A stretch of 64,000 bases of DNA from Mercurialis annua (Eukaryota > Streptophyta > Magnoliopsida > Malpighiales > Euphorbiaceae). The notes beneath the pieces were generated by a model that saw only the letters and a list, made by a program, of their open reading frames with translations, had not been told where the DNA came from and searched no databases. Each line of letters starts with the position of its first letter. The first letter of the stretch is position 1. Below, piece after piece: positions 38,421 through 51,948 of the stretch. The position numbers and the translations under genes were made by a program. The stretch lies in NCBI RefSeq assembly GCF_937616625.2, contig NC_065571.1, positions 22,828,201 to 22,892,200 on the forward strand, given 5' to 3'.

Positions 38421-41374
38421 TGTAATACCCCGTGTTTTCAAACTTAATTTGTCAGTTTGGTTATCGTTACAAATTGGTTGTTTTCTTGCATTCGTTATTA
38501 TTTTGTATTTCAACATTTTTCTTGTTATGTTTCGAACTTGATTTTGAATGGTTATATGTTAGAAGTAACACATGTGATACCTTGGTAGTGTCTTTTTGAG
38601 TGTCTTATATGTATCCCATGATCTCGTATGTGTTTGATGTTGATTCAATTTATTTTCGGGTATTTATCAAAACAGTATTCACATGTTTTCTATAACTGCC
38701 CTGTTTTAGTAAAACGTTGATATCTCCCAATTGAAATGTTGGATCAGGCCCATTTTTGGATATGTTGTTCATAAGAGTATTTTCTAGCATTAGTACAATT
38801 TTCACGTCGTTTGGATGCTTCTAACTCTCAAAATGATAATTAAATCGTGGGTTTTATCAAAGCCCATGTAAAGCCCGCATAAGTCTATAAGTAGACCCAT
38901 ATTTTCATGTGAGCAGCCCCCTTTTCTTTTCCACAAACTCTAAAACGAATATCTTCATATAAAATACACATTTCCTTTGTTTTAACAAGCCCAAATGCAA
39001 TTTATTACGCTAAGAACTTGATTTTTCATCATACTCGCAAGATCTACGCGATTTCTACGTTGTGTTCTTCGCTGGTGGCTTGTGGATCCAATTGATTTCG
39101 GTCCAGCCCTTTGAACCTTGGGTTAATACATCAATTATAATCTTGTTCATCATTCTTAGGTAATATTTTTACTCCTAATTGATTTATGGATTCGTTGTTG
39201 TGTAATTTTGCCTAGAAATGCATAATATAGGATTTTGATGGATTAAATCGTTGTTATTGATATGCTATGTTTAAGCTACTGATCTTATATGATTAAATGA
39301 TGGGTTATACATATATGATCTGATGTTATAAGTTTTGGAAAGTTTTTGGCATGATTCAATAACGAATTGGTGTAATTAAACAATGAATATGCGATTTCTA
39401 GACTTGTGCGAATTGGATTCGTTTAATGAATTATTTAAATGGTTGAATCCAAATTGATTGATTATTAAGTGTTCTTATACCAATAGCTACTGATATAAAA
39501 AGTTTTTATTTGTAAATGATAATTGAAATTGGTTTGTGTTGTAAAATCTTTGCGATTTGCGAAATTGACAATTCTACGAAAGTTAAACGCTACGATTGCA
39601 AAATGGTTTTCGAATGCTATATCTACTGATCTAATATTTTCTATATGATGTTTTGATGTTTTTAAATCAGTAGTAACATATTTTGGTTCATCGATTGTTG
39701 GTTTTGAATCGTTTGGCTAGTTTAGGCAATTTTCGGCAAAATTGCCAAATTTGATTATTTGAGTGCTTTGGCTTAATTTTGATTTTGATCAAATTGTTAA
39801 TGGATGGAAATACATTTTATAAACTATTTTGGACATTTATAAAATGATAGTTTACCTTGGGTCGTTTTAAAAATCAGTGGTTGTTATCGTATATAAGTTA
39901 TGGTGAATTTTCAAAGGTGTTATGGCTATCTAAGTTAATATTTTAGATTTGAGTTCAAATCTTTAAAAGGTGTTTAAATCCTATTAATTGAATTTAAGGT
40001 GGTATTTTTAAGTGATGTATACCTTGGGTGAAACTTGCCAAGTGTTGGCAAGCTATATGATATATTGCTTTTAAGGTTGGCATTGTTAAGTTATGATTGA
40101 GTTCTTATTTTCAAATGACTTTGGTTTTATTTAAGGATTGGTTTTAAACTCTGGTTTTCACTTTGGCTTATGGTTGGGTCGGGTTAGACTTGTGTCGCCC
40201 GACATGTTGTGTTGAGCTATACTGCAGTTAAGGCTAACACACTACTCTGGGAAACTCTTTGGTTTAAAAGAACTATTTAAGTTATGAAAAGGACTTCAGT
40301 TTTGTTTTTATGGATACGAACTCATCTAAGCAAACTTGCCTAAATTGTTTAAAGTGAATGATATGAATTCTTTGGTTTGTTTGGTACATAGATGTTTACC
40401 TTACTTGGTTTGTACTTTGGTTATGTTCAAGATGCTAGTCCTATGTGGTGTCTAGTATTCTTGGAGTTAGGGGTTGTATGGATTTTAACTTATACATTGT
40501 TTTAGACTCGTCGACTGCTCGTGCTTCAGAGTACGCAGGTTAGCTGTTTGCCAAGATTTCACGTGGATAAGGAAGCAGTGAGTTTGTAGTGCTATTTACC
40601 GCTTTATTAAGTACCGCATCATATTTAAATATTATAAATGCTTTTGAACTGTTTTTACGGATTATGGATCTGGATTGAAACCAGCTGCTCGATAGGCTTG
40701 TATCGAGACTGTGTGCACCAGTAAGAACTCTAGGATCGGCAGACTAAAGTCTTGCTTACGCTGGTATATGACGAGGATATGTTCCCGTCCACTCTGGGTT
40801 TATCAGTATGCTATGTCATACCTACGCTGGGATCATTTCAATACTGTTTTCCATAATCATATTATATTAGTATAAAAGGTTTTGATTTAAGGGTTTTAAA
40901 CTTAATAAATGTAAATAGTATTGCGAACTCATCTCAGTATATCTGACCCCGTTGTTTTCCCAAATTTTCTAAGTTTATGATTTGAAAGCTGGTCCACTCC
41001 GATTCATGATTCTTGGAGGTTTTTATGTCAATAAAACTAGTCTGTTGTTTTAAACTCTTAGACCGCAGTAGAACTAGTATAGTGTTTGATTATTATACTT
41101 TGGTTTGTCGTAGTGGTACGACTTTTATATTATTATACTTTGGCATGTTACATTGGATTATTATATTTGAGGCATGATTTACAGTTTCAGATTATTATCA
41201 AGTTATGATATTAGAACTGTTGTATAAACTATTAGACTTAGGTTGGAGTCTCGGTTGCCCCCGAGTAGTGGTTTTCTTGCAGGTTTATTTGTATATAAGG
41301 TTATCTGCGAGGCTTGCTACGGATTTTGGTACGACCATATCGCCGGTCGCGATCCATGAAATTGGGCCGTGACA
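38421..41374 (+). mobile_element. Solo LTR, plus strand, 2,954 bp
   Basis: Starts TGTAATACCCCGTG and ends GGGCCGTGACA, so TG...CA ends are intact. Both sides carry GAGAT followed by unbroken satellite. No PBS, internal region or second LTR is present, so this is a solo LTR left by recombination between the two LTRs of a Ty3/gypsy-type element. It resembles the LTRs of the element at 1-12346 at both ends and in the middle (ATATCTCCCAATT near 38722, CTCGTCGACTGCTCGTGC near 40508). It is closer to the solo LTR at 51949-54957 in its final kilobase. No coding sequence is recognised. Confidence 0.93.
38886..38893 (+). promoter_or_regulatory. TATA-like box of the solo LTR
   Basis: TATAAGTA in CTATAAGTAGACCC, 465 bases from the LTR start. 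It aligns with CTATAAATAGACCC at about 454 bases in the intact element's LTR, so this is the likely core promoter position. If active it would transcribe rightward toward block B. Confidence 0.5.
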
Positions 41375-41379
41375 GAGAT
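41375..41379. repeat. Target-site duplication, right copy (GAGAT)
   Basis: Perfect copy of 38416-38420, directly after the LTR end GACA. Confidence 0.92.
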
Positions 41380-44300
41380 TTAAGCCAAACGTTACGAAAC
41401 AAATCCAAACGTTTCACTTTTTTACCGATTGAAGCCAAACGTTTACAACGTTACGAAACAAATCCAAATGTTTCTCATATTTAACAATTTAATCCAAACG
41501 TTTAAAAAAGTTATGAAACAAAACCAAGCGTATCACCTTTTTCGCAATTTATGCCAAACATTTACAAACATAACAAAACTAATCCAAGCGTTTCACCTTT
41601 TCAGCAATTGAAGGCAAACGTTTACAAACGTTACGAAACAAATCGAAGCGTTTCACCTTTTTAAAAATTTATGCCAAACGTTTACGAATGTTACGAAACA
41701 AATCTAAATGTTTCACCTTTTTAGCGATTTAAGCCAAACGTTTACAAACGTTATGAAACAAATCCAAATGTTGCACCTTTTTAGTAATTTAAGACAAACA
41801 TTTACAAAGGTTAAGAAACAAATTCAAATATTTCACCTTATTAGCAATTTAAGCCAAACGTTTGCAAACGTTACGAAACAAATCCAAGCGTTTCAGCTTT
41901 TTAGCAATATAAGCCAAACGTTTACAAACATTAGGAAACAAATCCAAGCATTTCACGTTTTTGGAAATTTGAGCCAAACATTTACAAACTTTACGAAACA
42001 AATCCAAATGTTTCAAATTTTTAGCGATTTAAGCTAAACGTTTACAAACATTACGAAACAAATCAAACCAAGCGTTTCACCTTTCTAGCAATTTAAGCCA
42101 AACGTTTACAAACATTACAAAACAAATCCAGGCGTTTCTCCTTTTTAGCAATATAAGCCAAACGTTTACAAACGTTACGAAACAAATTCAAGTATTTCAC
42201 CTTTTTAGCAATTTAAGCCTTACATTTACAAACGTTACGAAACAAATCCAAACGTTTCACATTTTTAGCGATTTAAGTTAAACGTTTACAAACTTTAAGA
42301 AACAAATTAAACCAAGCGTTTCACCTTTTTAGCAATTTAAGCCAAACGTTTACAAACATTATAAAACAAATCCAACCGTTTCACCTTTTTAGCAATTTAA
42401 GCCAAACGTATACAAACGTTACGAAACAAATCCAAGCGTTTCACCTTTTTAGCAATTTAAGCCAAACGTTTACAATCGTTACGAAACAAATCCAAACGTG
42501 TCACCTTTTTAGCGATTTAAGCCAAACGTTTAAAAACGTTACGAAACAAATCCAAACGTTGTACCTTTTTAGCAAATTAAACCAAACATTTACAAAGGTT
42601 AAGAAACAAATTCAAATATTTCACCTTATCAGTAATTTAAGCCAAACGTTTGCAAACGTCACGAAACAAATCCAAATGTTTCACCTTTTTAGCAATATAA
42701 GCCAAACGTTTACAAATTTTACGAAATAAATCCAAACGTTTCGCCTTTTTTTCGCAATTTAATCGAAACGTTTACAAACGTTACGAAACAAATCCAAACG
42801 TTTCCCCTTTTTAGCGATTTAAGCCAAACGTTTACAAACGTTACGAAATAAATCCAAATGTTTTACCTTTTTAGCGATTTAGGCCAAACATTTACAAACG
42901 TTATGAAACAAATCTAAACGTTTCACCTTTTTAGAGATTTAAGCCAAACGTTTACAAAATTTACGAAACAAATACAAACGTTTCCCCTTTTTAGCAATTC
43001 AGGCCAAACGTTTTCAAACGTTACGAAACAAATTCAAACGTTTCACCTTTTTAGCGATCTAAGCTAAACGCTTGCAAACGTCACGAAACAAATCCAAACG
43101 TTTCCCATTTTTAGAAAATTAAGCCAAACGTTTACAAACGTTACGAAACAAATTTAAACGTTTCACCTATTTATCGATTTAAGTCAAACGTTTACAAGCG
43201 TTACGAAACAAATCCAAACATTTCACCTTTTTAGTGATTTAAGCCAAACGTTTACAAACGTTACGAAACAAATCCAAACGTTTCCCCTTTTTAGCGATGG
43301 CCAAACATTTACAAACGTTACAAAACAAATCAAAACGTTTCACCTTTTTAGCGATTTAAGCCAAACTTTTACAAACGTTACGAAACAAATCCAAACGTTT
43401 CACCTTTTTAGCGATTTAGGCCAAACGTTTACAAACGTTACGAAACAAATTCAAACGTTTCGCCTTTTTAGCGATATAGGCCAATCGTTTACAAACGCTA
43501 CGAAACAAATCCAAACGTTTCACCTTTTTAGCGATTTATGCTAAACGTTTATAAACGTTACGAAGCAAATCCAAACGTTTCCCCTTTATAGTGATTTACG
43601 CCAAACGTTTACAAACGTAAGAAAACAAATCTAAATGTTTTACCTTTTTAGCGATTTAAGCAAAACGTTAACAAACTTTACAAAAAAAACAAATGTTTAA
43701 GACGTTACGAAACAAATCTAAACGTTTTCCATTTTTAGCGATTTAAGCCAAATATTTACAAATGTTACGAAACAAAACCTAGAGTTTCACCTTTTAACAA
43801 TTTAAGACAAACGTTTACAAACATTATAAAACAAATCCAAGCATTTCACCTTTTTAGAAATTTAAGCCAAACATTTACAAACTTTACGAAACAAATCCAA
43901 GCGTTTCACCTTTTTAGCAATTTAAACCAAACGCTTAGAAACGTTACGAAACAAATCCAAGCGTTCCACCTTTTTAGCGATTTAAGCGAAACGCTTAGAA
44001 ACGTGCTAAATAAATCCAAACGTTTCACCTTTTTAGCCATTTAAGCCAAACATTTACAAAGGTTATGAAAAAAATCCAAATGTTTCACCTTTTTGGCAAT
44101 TTGAGCCGAACGTTTACAAATGTTACAAAACAAATCCAATTGTTCACCTTTTTAGCAATATAAGCCAAACGTTGACAAACGTTACAAAACAAATCCAAAC
44201 GTTTTACCTTTTTGGTGATTTAAGCCAAATATTTACAAACGTTATGAAACAAAACCAAACATTTCACCTTTTTAACAATTTAAGGCAAACTTTATGAAAC

Positions 44301-47300
44301 AAATCCAAAAGTTTCACCTTTTTAGCGATTTAAGCCAAACGTTTCACCTTTTTCGCGATTTAAGCCAAACGTTGACAAATTTTACGAAATTAACCAAACG
44401 TTTTCCCATTTTACCGATTTAAGCAAAACGTTTAAAATGTTACAAAACAAATCCAAACGTTTCACCTTTTTAGAGATTTAAGCCAAACGTTTACAAACGT
44501 TACGAAACAAATCCAAATATTTCCCACATTTACAAATTTAAGCCAAACGTTTACAAACGTTACGAAACAAATCCAAGTGTTTCACCTTTTTAGCAATTTA
44601 AGCCAAACATTTACAAACGTTAAGATACAAATCCAAGCGTTTCACCTTTTTAGCAATTTAAGCAAAACGCTTACAAACAATATGAAATAAATCTAAATGT
44701 TTCACCTTTTTAGCGATTTAAGACGAACGTTTACAAACGTTACAAAACAAAAACAAACGTTTCACCTTTTTAGCGATTTAAGCCAAACTTTTACAAACGT
44801 TATGAAACAAATCCAAACGTTTACCCATTTTACCGATTTAAGCCAAACGTTTAAAACATTACAAAACAAATCGAAACGTTTCCCCTTTTTAGAGATTTAA
44901 GCCAAACGTTACAAATGTTACAAAACAAATCCAAACATTTCACATTTTTAGCAATTTAAGCCAAACTTTTACAAACGTTACGAAACAAAACCAAGCGTTT
45001 CACGTTTTTAGCAATTTAAGGAAAACATTTACAAACGTAGCGAAACAAATCCAAGCGTTTCACGTTTTTAGCAATTTAAGGCAAACGTTTACAAACGTTA
45101 CGAAACAAATCCAAGCGTTTCACCTTTTTAGCAATTTATGTGAAACGTTTACAAACGTTACGAAACAAATCCAAACGTTTCACCTTTTTAGCGATGTAAG
45201 CAAAACGTTTACAAACGGTACGAAACAAATCCAAACGTTTTGCCTTTTTAGCGATTTAAGCCAAACGTTTACAAACGATACGAAACAAATCCAAACGGTT
45301 CACTTTTTTAGCAATATAAGCCAAACGTTTACAAATGTTACGAAAATAATCCGAACGTTTATGTGTTTTAGCGATTTAAGCTAAATGTTGACAAACTTTA
45401 CGAAACAAATCCAAGTGTTTCACTTTTTAGCGATTTAAGCCAAACGTTAACAAACGTAACGAAATAAATCTGAAGTTTTCACCTTTTTAGCGATTTATGC
45501 CAAACGTTTACAAACATTACGAAACAAATGCAAACGTTTCCCCTTTTTAGCGATATAAGCCAAACATTTACAAACGTTACGAAAGAAATCCAAACGTTTC
45601 ACCATTTTAGCGATTTAAGCCAACGTTTACAAACGTGACGAAATAATTCCAAACGATTCACCTTTTTAGCGATTTAATCCAAACGTTACGAAAACAATCC
45701 AAACGTTTCACCTTTTTAGCAATTTAAGCCAAACGTTTACAAACGTTACGAAACAAATCCAAACGTTTCACCTTTTTAGCGATTTAAGCCAAACGTTTAC
45801 AAACGTTACGAAACAAATCGAAACGTTTCCTATTTTTAGCAATTTAAGCCAAACGTTTACACACGTTACGAAACAAAACCAAACTTTTAAAACGTTACGA
45901 AACAAATCCAAAAGTTTCACATTTTTAGCGTTTTAAGTCAAACGTTTACAAATGTTACGAAACAAATTAAACAAATCGTTTCACCTTTTTAGCAATTTAA
46001 GCCAAACGTTTAAAAACATTACAAAACAAATCCAACCGTTTCTCCTTTTTAGCAATTTAAGCCAAATATTTACAAACGTTACGAAACAAATCCTAGTGTT
46101 TCACCTTTTTAGCAATTTAAGCCAAACGTTTACAAACATTACGAAACAAATCCAAACGTTTCACCTTTTTAGCGATTTAAGCCAAACGTTTACAAACGTT
46201 ACGAAACAAATCCAAACGTTAAACCTTTTTAGCAATTTAAGCCAAACATTTACAAAGGTTACGTAACAAATTCAAATATTTCACCTTATTAGCAATTTAA
46301 GCCAAACGTTACGAAACAAAATCAAGCATTTCACCTTTTTTGCAATATAAACTAAATGTTTAGAAACATTACGAAACAAACCCAAGCGTTTCACCTTTTT
46401 AGCAATTTAAGCCAAACAATTACAAACTTTATGAAACAAATCCAAATGTTTCACCTTTTTAGCGATTTAAGCCCAAAGTTGACAACCGCTACGAAACAAA
46501 TCCAAACATTTCACCCTTTTAGCAATTTAAGCCAAACGTTTACTAACGTTACGAAACAAATCCTAAAATTTGACCTATTTAGTGATTTAAGCCAAACGTG
46601 GACAAACGTTACGAAATAAATCCAAGCGTTTCCCCTTTTTAGCGATTTATGCCAAACGTTTACAAACGTTACGAATCAAATCCAAACATTTACAAACGTT
46701 ACGAAACAAATCCAAACGTTTCACCTTTTTAGCGATTTACGCAAAACGTTTACAAACGTTACGAAACAAATCCAAAAGTTTCACCTTTTTAGCAATTTAA
46801 GCCAAACGTTTACAAACGTTACGAAAAAAACCAAACGTTTAAAATATTACAAAACAAATCCAAACGTTTCACATTTTTATCGATTTAAGCCAAACATTTA
46901 CAAATTTATGAAACAAAACCTAGAGTTTCACCTTTTTATCAATTTAAGACAAACGTTTACAAACATTACAAAACAAATCCAAGCATTTCACCTTTTTAGC
47001 AATTTAAGCCAAATATTTACAAATGTTACGAAACAAATCTAAGCGTTTCACCTTTTTAGCAATTTAAACTAAACGTTTACAAACGTTACTAAACAAATCC
47101 AAGCGTTTAACCTTTTTAGCGATTTAAGCCAAACGCTTACAAACTTGCAAAATTAATCTAAACGTTTCACCTTTTTAGCTATTTAATCCAAACATTTACA
47201 AAGGTTATAAATCAAATCTAAATGTTTCACCTTTTTAGCAATTTAAGCCAAACACTTACAAATGTTACGAAACAAATCCAAGTATTTCACCTTTTTAGCA

Positions 47301-50300
47301 ATTTAAACCAAACGTTTACAAACGTTACGAAACAAATCCAAGCGTTTCACCTTTTTAGCAATTTAAACCAAACGTTTCCAAACGTTACGAAACAAATCCA
47401 AGCGTTTCACCTTTTTAGCAATTTAAACCAAACGTTTCCAAACGTTACGAAACAAATCCAAACGTTTCACTTTTTTAGCGATTTAAGCCAAACGTTTACA
47501 AACGTTACGAAACAAATCCTAACGTTGCACCATTTTAGAAATTTAAGCCAAACATTTACAAAGGTTAAGAAATAAATTCAAATATTTCACCTTATTAGCA
47601 ATTTAAGCCAAACGTTTACAAACGTTATGAAACAAATCCAAGCGTTTCACCTTTTTAGCAATATAAGCAAAACGTTTACAAACGTTACGAAACAAATCCA
47701 ACCGTTTTACCTTTTTAGAAATTTATGCCAAACATTTACAAACTTTACGAAACAAATCCAAGCGTTTCACCTTTTTAGCGATTTAAGCCAAACGTTTACG
47801 AATGTTACGAAACAAATTAAACCAAGTGTTTCACCTTTTTAGCAATTTAAGCCAATGATTAACAAACATTACAAAACAAAATGTTTACAAACGTTACGAA
47901 ATAAATCTAAGCGTTTTACCTTTTTAAAAATTTAAGCCAAATATTCACAAACGTTACGAAACAAATCCAAGAGGTTCACCTTTTTAGCAATTTAAACAAA
48001 ATGTTTACAAATGTTCCGAAACAAATCCAAACGTTTCCCTTTTTTAGCGATTTAAGCCAAACGTTTACAAACGTTACGAAACAAATCCTAACGTTGCACC
48101 TTTTTAGAAATTTAAGCCAAACATTTACAAAGGTTAAGAAACAAATTCAAATATTTCACCTTATTAGCAATTTAAGCCAAACATTTGCAAATGTTACGAA
48201 ACAAATCCAAGAGTTTCACCTTTTTAGCAATATAAGCCAAACGTTTACAAACGGTACGAAACAAATCCAACCGTTTTACCTTTTTAGCAATTTATGCCTA
48301 ACATTTACAAACTTTACGAAACAAATCCAAGCGTTTCACCTTTTTAGCGATTTAAGTCAAACGTTTACGAATGTTACGAAACAAATTAAACCAAGTGTTT
48401 CACCTTTTTAGCAATTTAAGCCAAACATTAACAAACATTACAAAACAAATCCAAGTGTTTCTCCTTTTTAGAAATTATACCAAACGTTTACAAACGTTAC
48501 GAAACAAATCTAAACGTTTCCCCTTTTTAGCGAGTTAAGCCAAACGTTTACAAACGTTACGAAACAAAACCAAACGTTTAAAACGTTACGAAACAAATCC
48601 AAACGTTTCCAATTTTTAGCGATTTAAGTCAAACGTTTACAAACGTTACGAAACAAATTAAACCAAGCATTTCACCTATTTAGCAATTTAAGCCAAACGT
48701 TTAAAAACATTACAAAACAAATTCAAGCGCTTCTCCTTTTTAGCAATTTAAGCCAAATGTTTACAAACGTTACGAAACAAATCCTAGCGTTTCACCTTTT
48801 TAGCAATTTATGCCAATCGTTTACAAACGTTGCGAAACAAATCCAAACGTTTCACCTTTTTAGCGATTTAAGCAAACATTTACAAACGTTACGAAACAAA
48901 TCCAAACGTTAAACCATTTTAGCAATTTAAACCAAGCATTTACGTAGTTTAAGAAACAAATTCAAATATTTCACCTTATTAGCAATTTAAGACAAACGTT
49001 TGCAAACGTTACGGAACAAATCCAAGCGTTTCGCCTTTTTAGCAATATAAGTGAAACGTTTACAACGTTACAAAACAAATCCAAGCGTTTCACCTTTTTA
49101 GCAATTTAAGCCAAACATTTACAAACTTTAAGAAACAAATCAAAGCGTTTCACCTGTTTAGCGATTTAAGCCAAACATTTACAAATGTTACGAAACAAAT
49201 TAAACTAAGCGTTTCACCTTTTTATCAATTTTAGACAAACGTTTACAAACATTACAAAATAAATCCAAGTGTTTCTCCTTTTTAGAATTTTATGCCAAAC
49301 GTTTACAAACGTTACGAAACAAATCCAAACGTTTCACCTTTTTAGCGATTTAAGACAAATGTTTACAAACGTTATGAAACAAATCGAAATGTTTCCCATT
49401 TTTAGCGATTTAAGCCAAACGTTTACAAACATTACGAAACAAAACTAAATGCTTAAAACGATACGAAACAAATCCAAATGTTTCCCATTTTTAGCGATTT
49501 AAGGCAAACGTTTACAAGTTATGAAACAAAACCAAATGTTTAAAATGTTACGAAACAAATCCAAACGTTTCACCTTTTTAGTGATTTAAGTCAAACGTTT
49601 ACAAACGTTACGAAACAAATTAAACCAATCGTTTCACCTTTTTAGCAATTTAAGCCAAACGTTTAAAAACATTACAAAACAAATCCAAGCGTATCTCCTT
49701 TTTAGCAATTTAAGCCAAATGTTTACAAACGTTACGAAACAAATCCCAGCGTTTCACATTTTTAGCAATTTAAGCCAAACGTTTACAAACGTTACGAAAT
49801 AAATCCTAGCGTTTCACCTTTTTAGCAATTTAAGCCAAACATTTACAAACGTTACGAAAAAAATCCAAACGTTTCAACTTTTTAGCGATATAAGCGAAAC
49901 GTTTACAAACGTTTCGAAATAAATCCAAATGTTAAACCTTTTTAGAAATTTAAGCCAAACATTTACAAAGGTTAAGAAACAAATTCAAATATTTCACCTT
50001 ATTAGAAATTTAAGCCAAACGTTTGCAAACTTATGAAACAAACTTAAGCATTTCACCTTTTTAGTAATATAAGTCAAACGTTTGCAAACGTTACGAAATA
50101 AATCCAAGCGTTTCACCTTTTTAGCAATTTAAGCCAAACATTTACAAATTTTATGAAACAAATCCAAATGTTTCACCTTTTTAGCGATTTAAGCCAAATG
50201 TTTACAACCGCTACGAAACAAATCCAAACGTTTCAGCGTTTTAGGAATTTAAGCCAAACATTCACAAATGTTACAAAACAAATCCAAACGTTTGACCTAT

Positions 50301-51943
50301 TTAGCGATATAAGCCAAACGTTGACAAACGTTACGAAACAAATCCAAGTGTTTCACCTTTTTAGCGATTTGAGTCAAACAAGTACAAACGTTACGAAACA
50401 AATCCAAACATTTCACCTTTTTAGCGATTTAGGCCAAACGTTTACAAACGTTACAATATAAATCCAAACATTTCACCTATTTAGCGATTTACGCCAAACG
50501 TTTACAAATGTTACGAAACAAATCCAAAAGTTTCACCTTTTTAGCGATTTAAGTCAAACGTTTACAAAACGTAACAAAAAAAACTAAACGTTTAAAACGT
50601 TACGAAACAAATCCAAACGTTTCACATTTTTAGCGATTTAAGCCAAACATTTACAAATTTATGAAACAAAGCCTATAGTTTCATCTTTTTAGCAATTTAA
50701 GACAAAGGTTTACAAACATTTTAAAACAAATCCAAGCATTTCATCTTTTTAGCAATTTAAGCCAAACATTTACAAACGTTACGAAACAAATCTAAGCGTT
50801 TCATCTTTTATGCAATTTAAACCAAACGTTTACAAATGTGACGAAACAAATCCAAGCGTTTCCCCTTTTTAGCGATTTGAGCCAAACGCTTAGAAACCTG
50901 CAAAATAAATTTAAATGTTTCACCTTTTTAGCTATTTAAGCCAAACATTAAAAAGCTAATGAAACAAATGCAAATGTTTCACCTTTTTAGCAACTTAAGC
51001 CAAACGTTTACAAATGTTACGAATCAAATCCAAGCGTTTCCCTTTTTTAACAATTTAAGCCAAACGTTTACACCCATTACGAAACAAATCCAAGTGTTTC
51101 ACCTTTTTAGCAATTTAACCCATACGTTTACAAACGTTACGAAACAAACCGAAAACGTTTCACCTTTTTAAACCAAACCTTTACAAACGATAAGAAACAA
51201 AACCAAGTGTTTCACCTATTCAGTAATTTCAGCCAAACGTTTACAAACGTTACGAAAGAAATCCAAACGTTCCACCTTTTTAGTGATTTAAGCCAAACGT
51301 TTACAAACGTTATGAAACAAAACCAAACAATTTACCTTCTTAGAAATTTAAGGCAAACTTTACAAAATAAAACAATCGTTTCACCTTTTTAGCGATTTAA
51401 GCCAAACGTTTCACCTTTTTAGCGATTTAAGCCAAACGTTAACAAATGTTTCGAAACAAATCCAAACTTTTCACCTTTTTTGCGATTTAAGCGAAACGTT
51501 TACAAACTTTATGAAACAAATCCAAACGTTTCACCTTTTTAACGATTTAAGCCAAACGTTTACAAATGTTACAAAATTAATCCAAACGTTTAAAACGTTA
51601 CGAAACCCTTATTATGAATTTAAACCAAACGTTAACAAACGTTACGAAATAAATCCAAACGTTTCACCTTTTTAACGTTAAAACAAACTTTTACAAAAGA
51701 TACAAAACAAATCCAAACGTTTCACATTTTTAGCGATTTAAGCCAAACGTTTAAAAACATTATGAAACAAAACCAAGCGTTTCACATTATTAGCAATTTA
51801 AGCCAAATGTTTACAAACGTTACGAAATAAATCCAAGCGTTTCACCTTTTTAGCAATTTAAGCCAAACGTTTACAAACGTTACGAAAAAAATCCAGGCGT
51901 TTCCCCTTTTTAGCAATATAAGCCAAACGTTTACAATTGTTAC

Positions 51944-51948
51944 AAAAC
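51944..51948. repeat. Target-site duplication, left copy (AAAAC)
   Basis: AAAAC directly before TGTCACGACCC, matching 54958-54962. Joining the flanks restores a normal monomer (GTTACAAAACAAATCC). Confidence 0.92.

Larger units (their letters stand above)
41375..51948. repeat. Satellite block B, 60-bp monomers, about 10.6 kb
   Basis: About 175 monomers in the same orientation as block A, continuing the monomer interrupted at 38420. The left part (41.4-42.1 kb) resembles higher-order units of block A; the rest carries a different variant mix. Insertion-type monomers (AAATTAAACCAAGCG) occur at about 42314, 48660 and 49200, and half-unit changes near 44331, 46681 and 51392. No genes or unrelated insertions are seen. 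Confidence 0.96.
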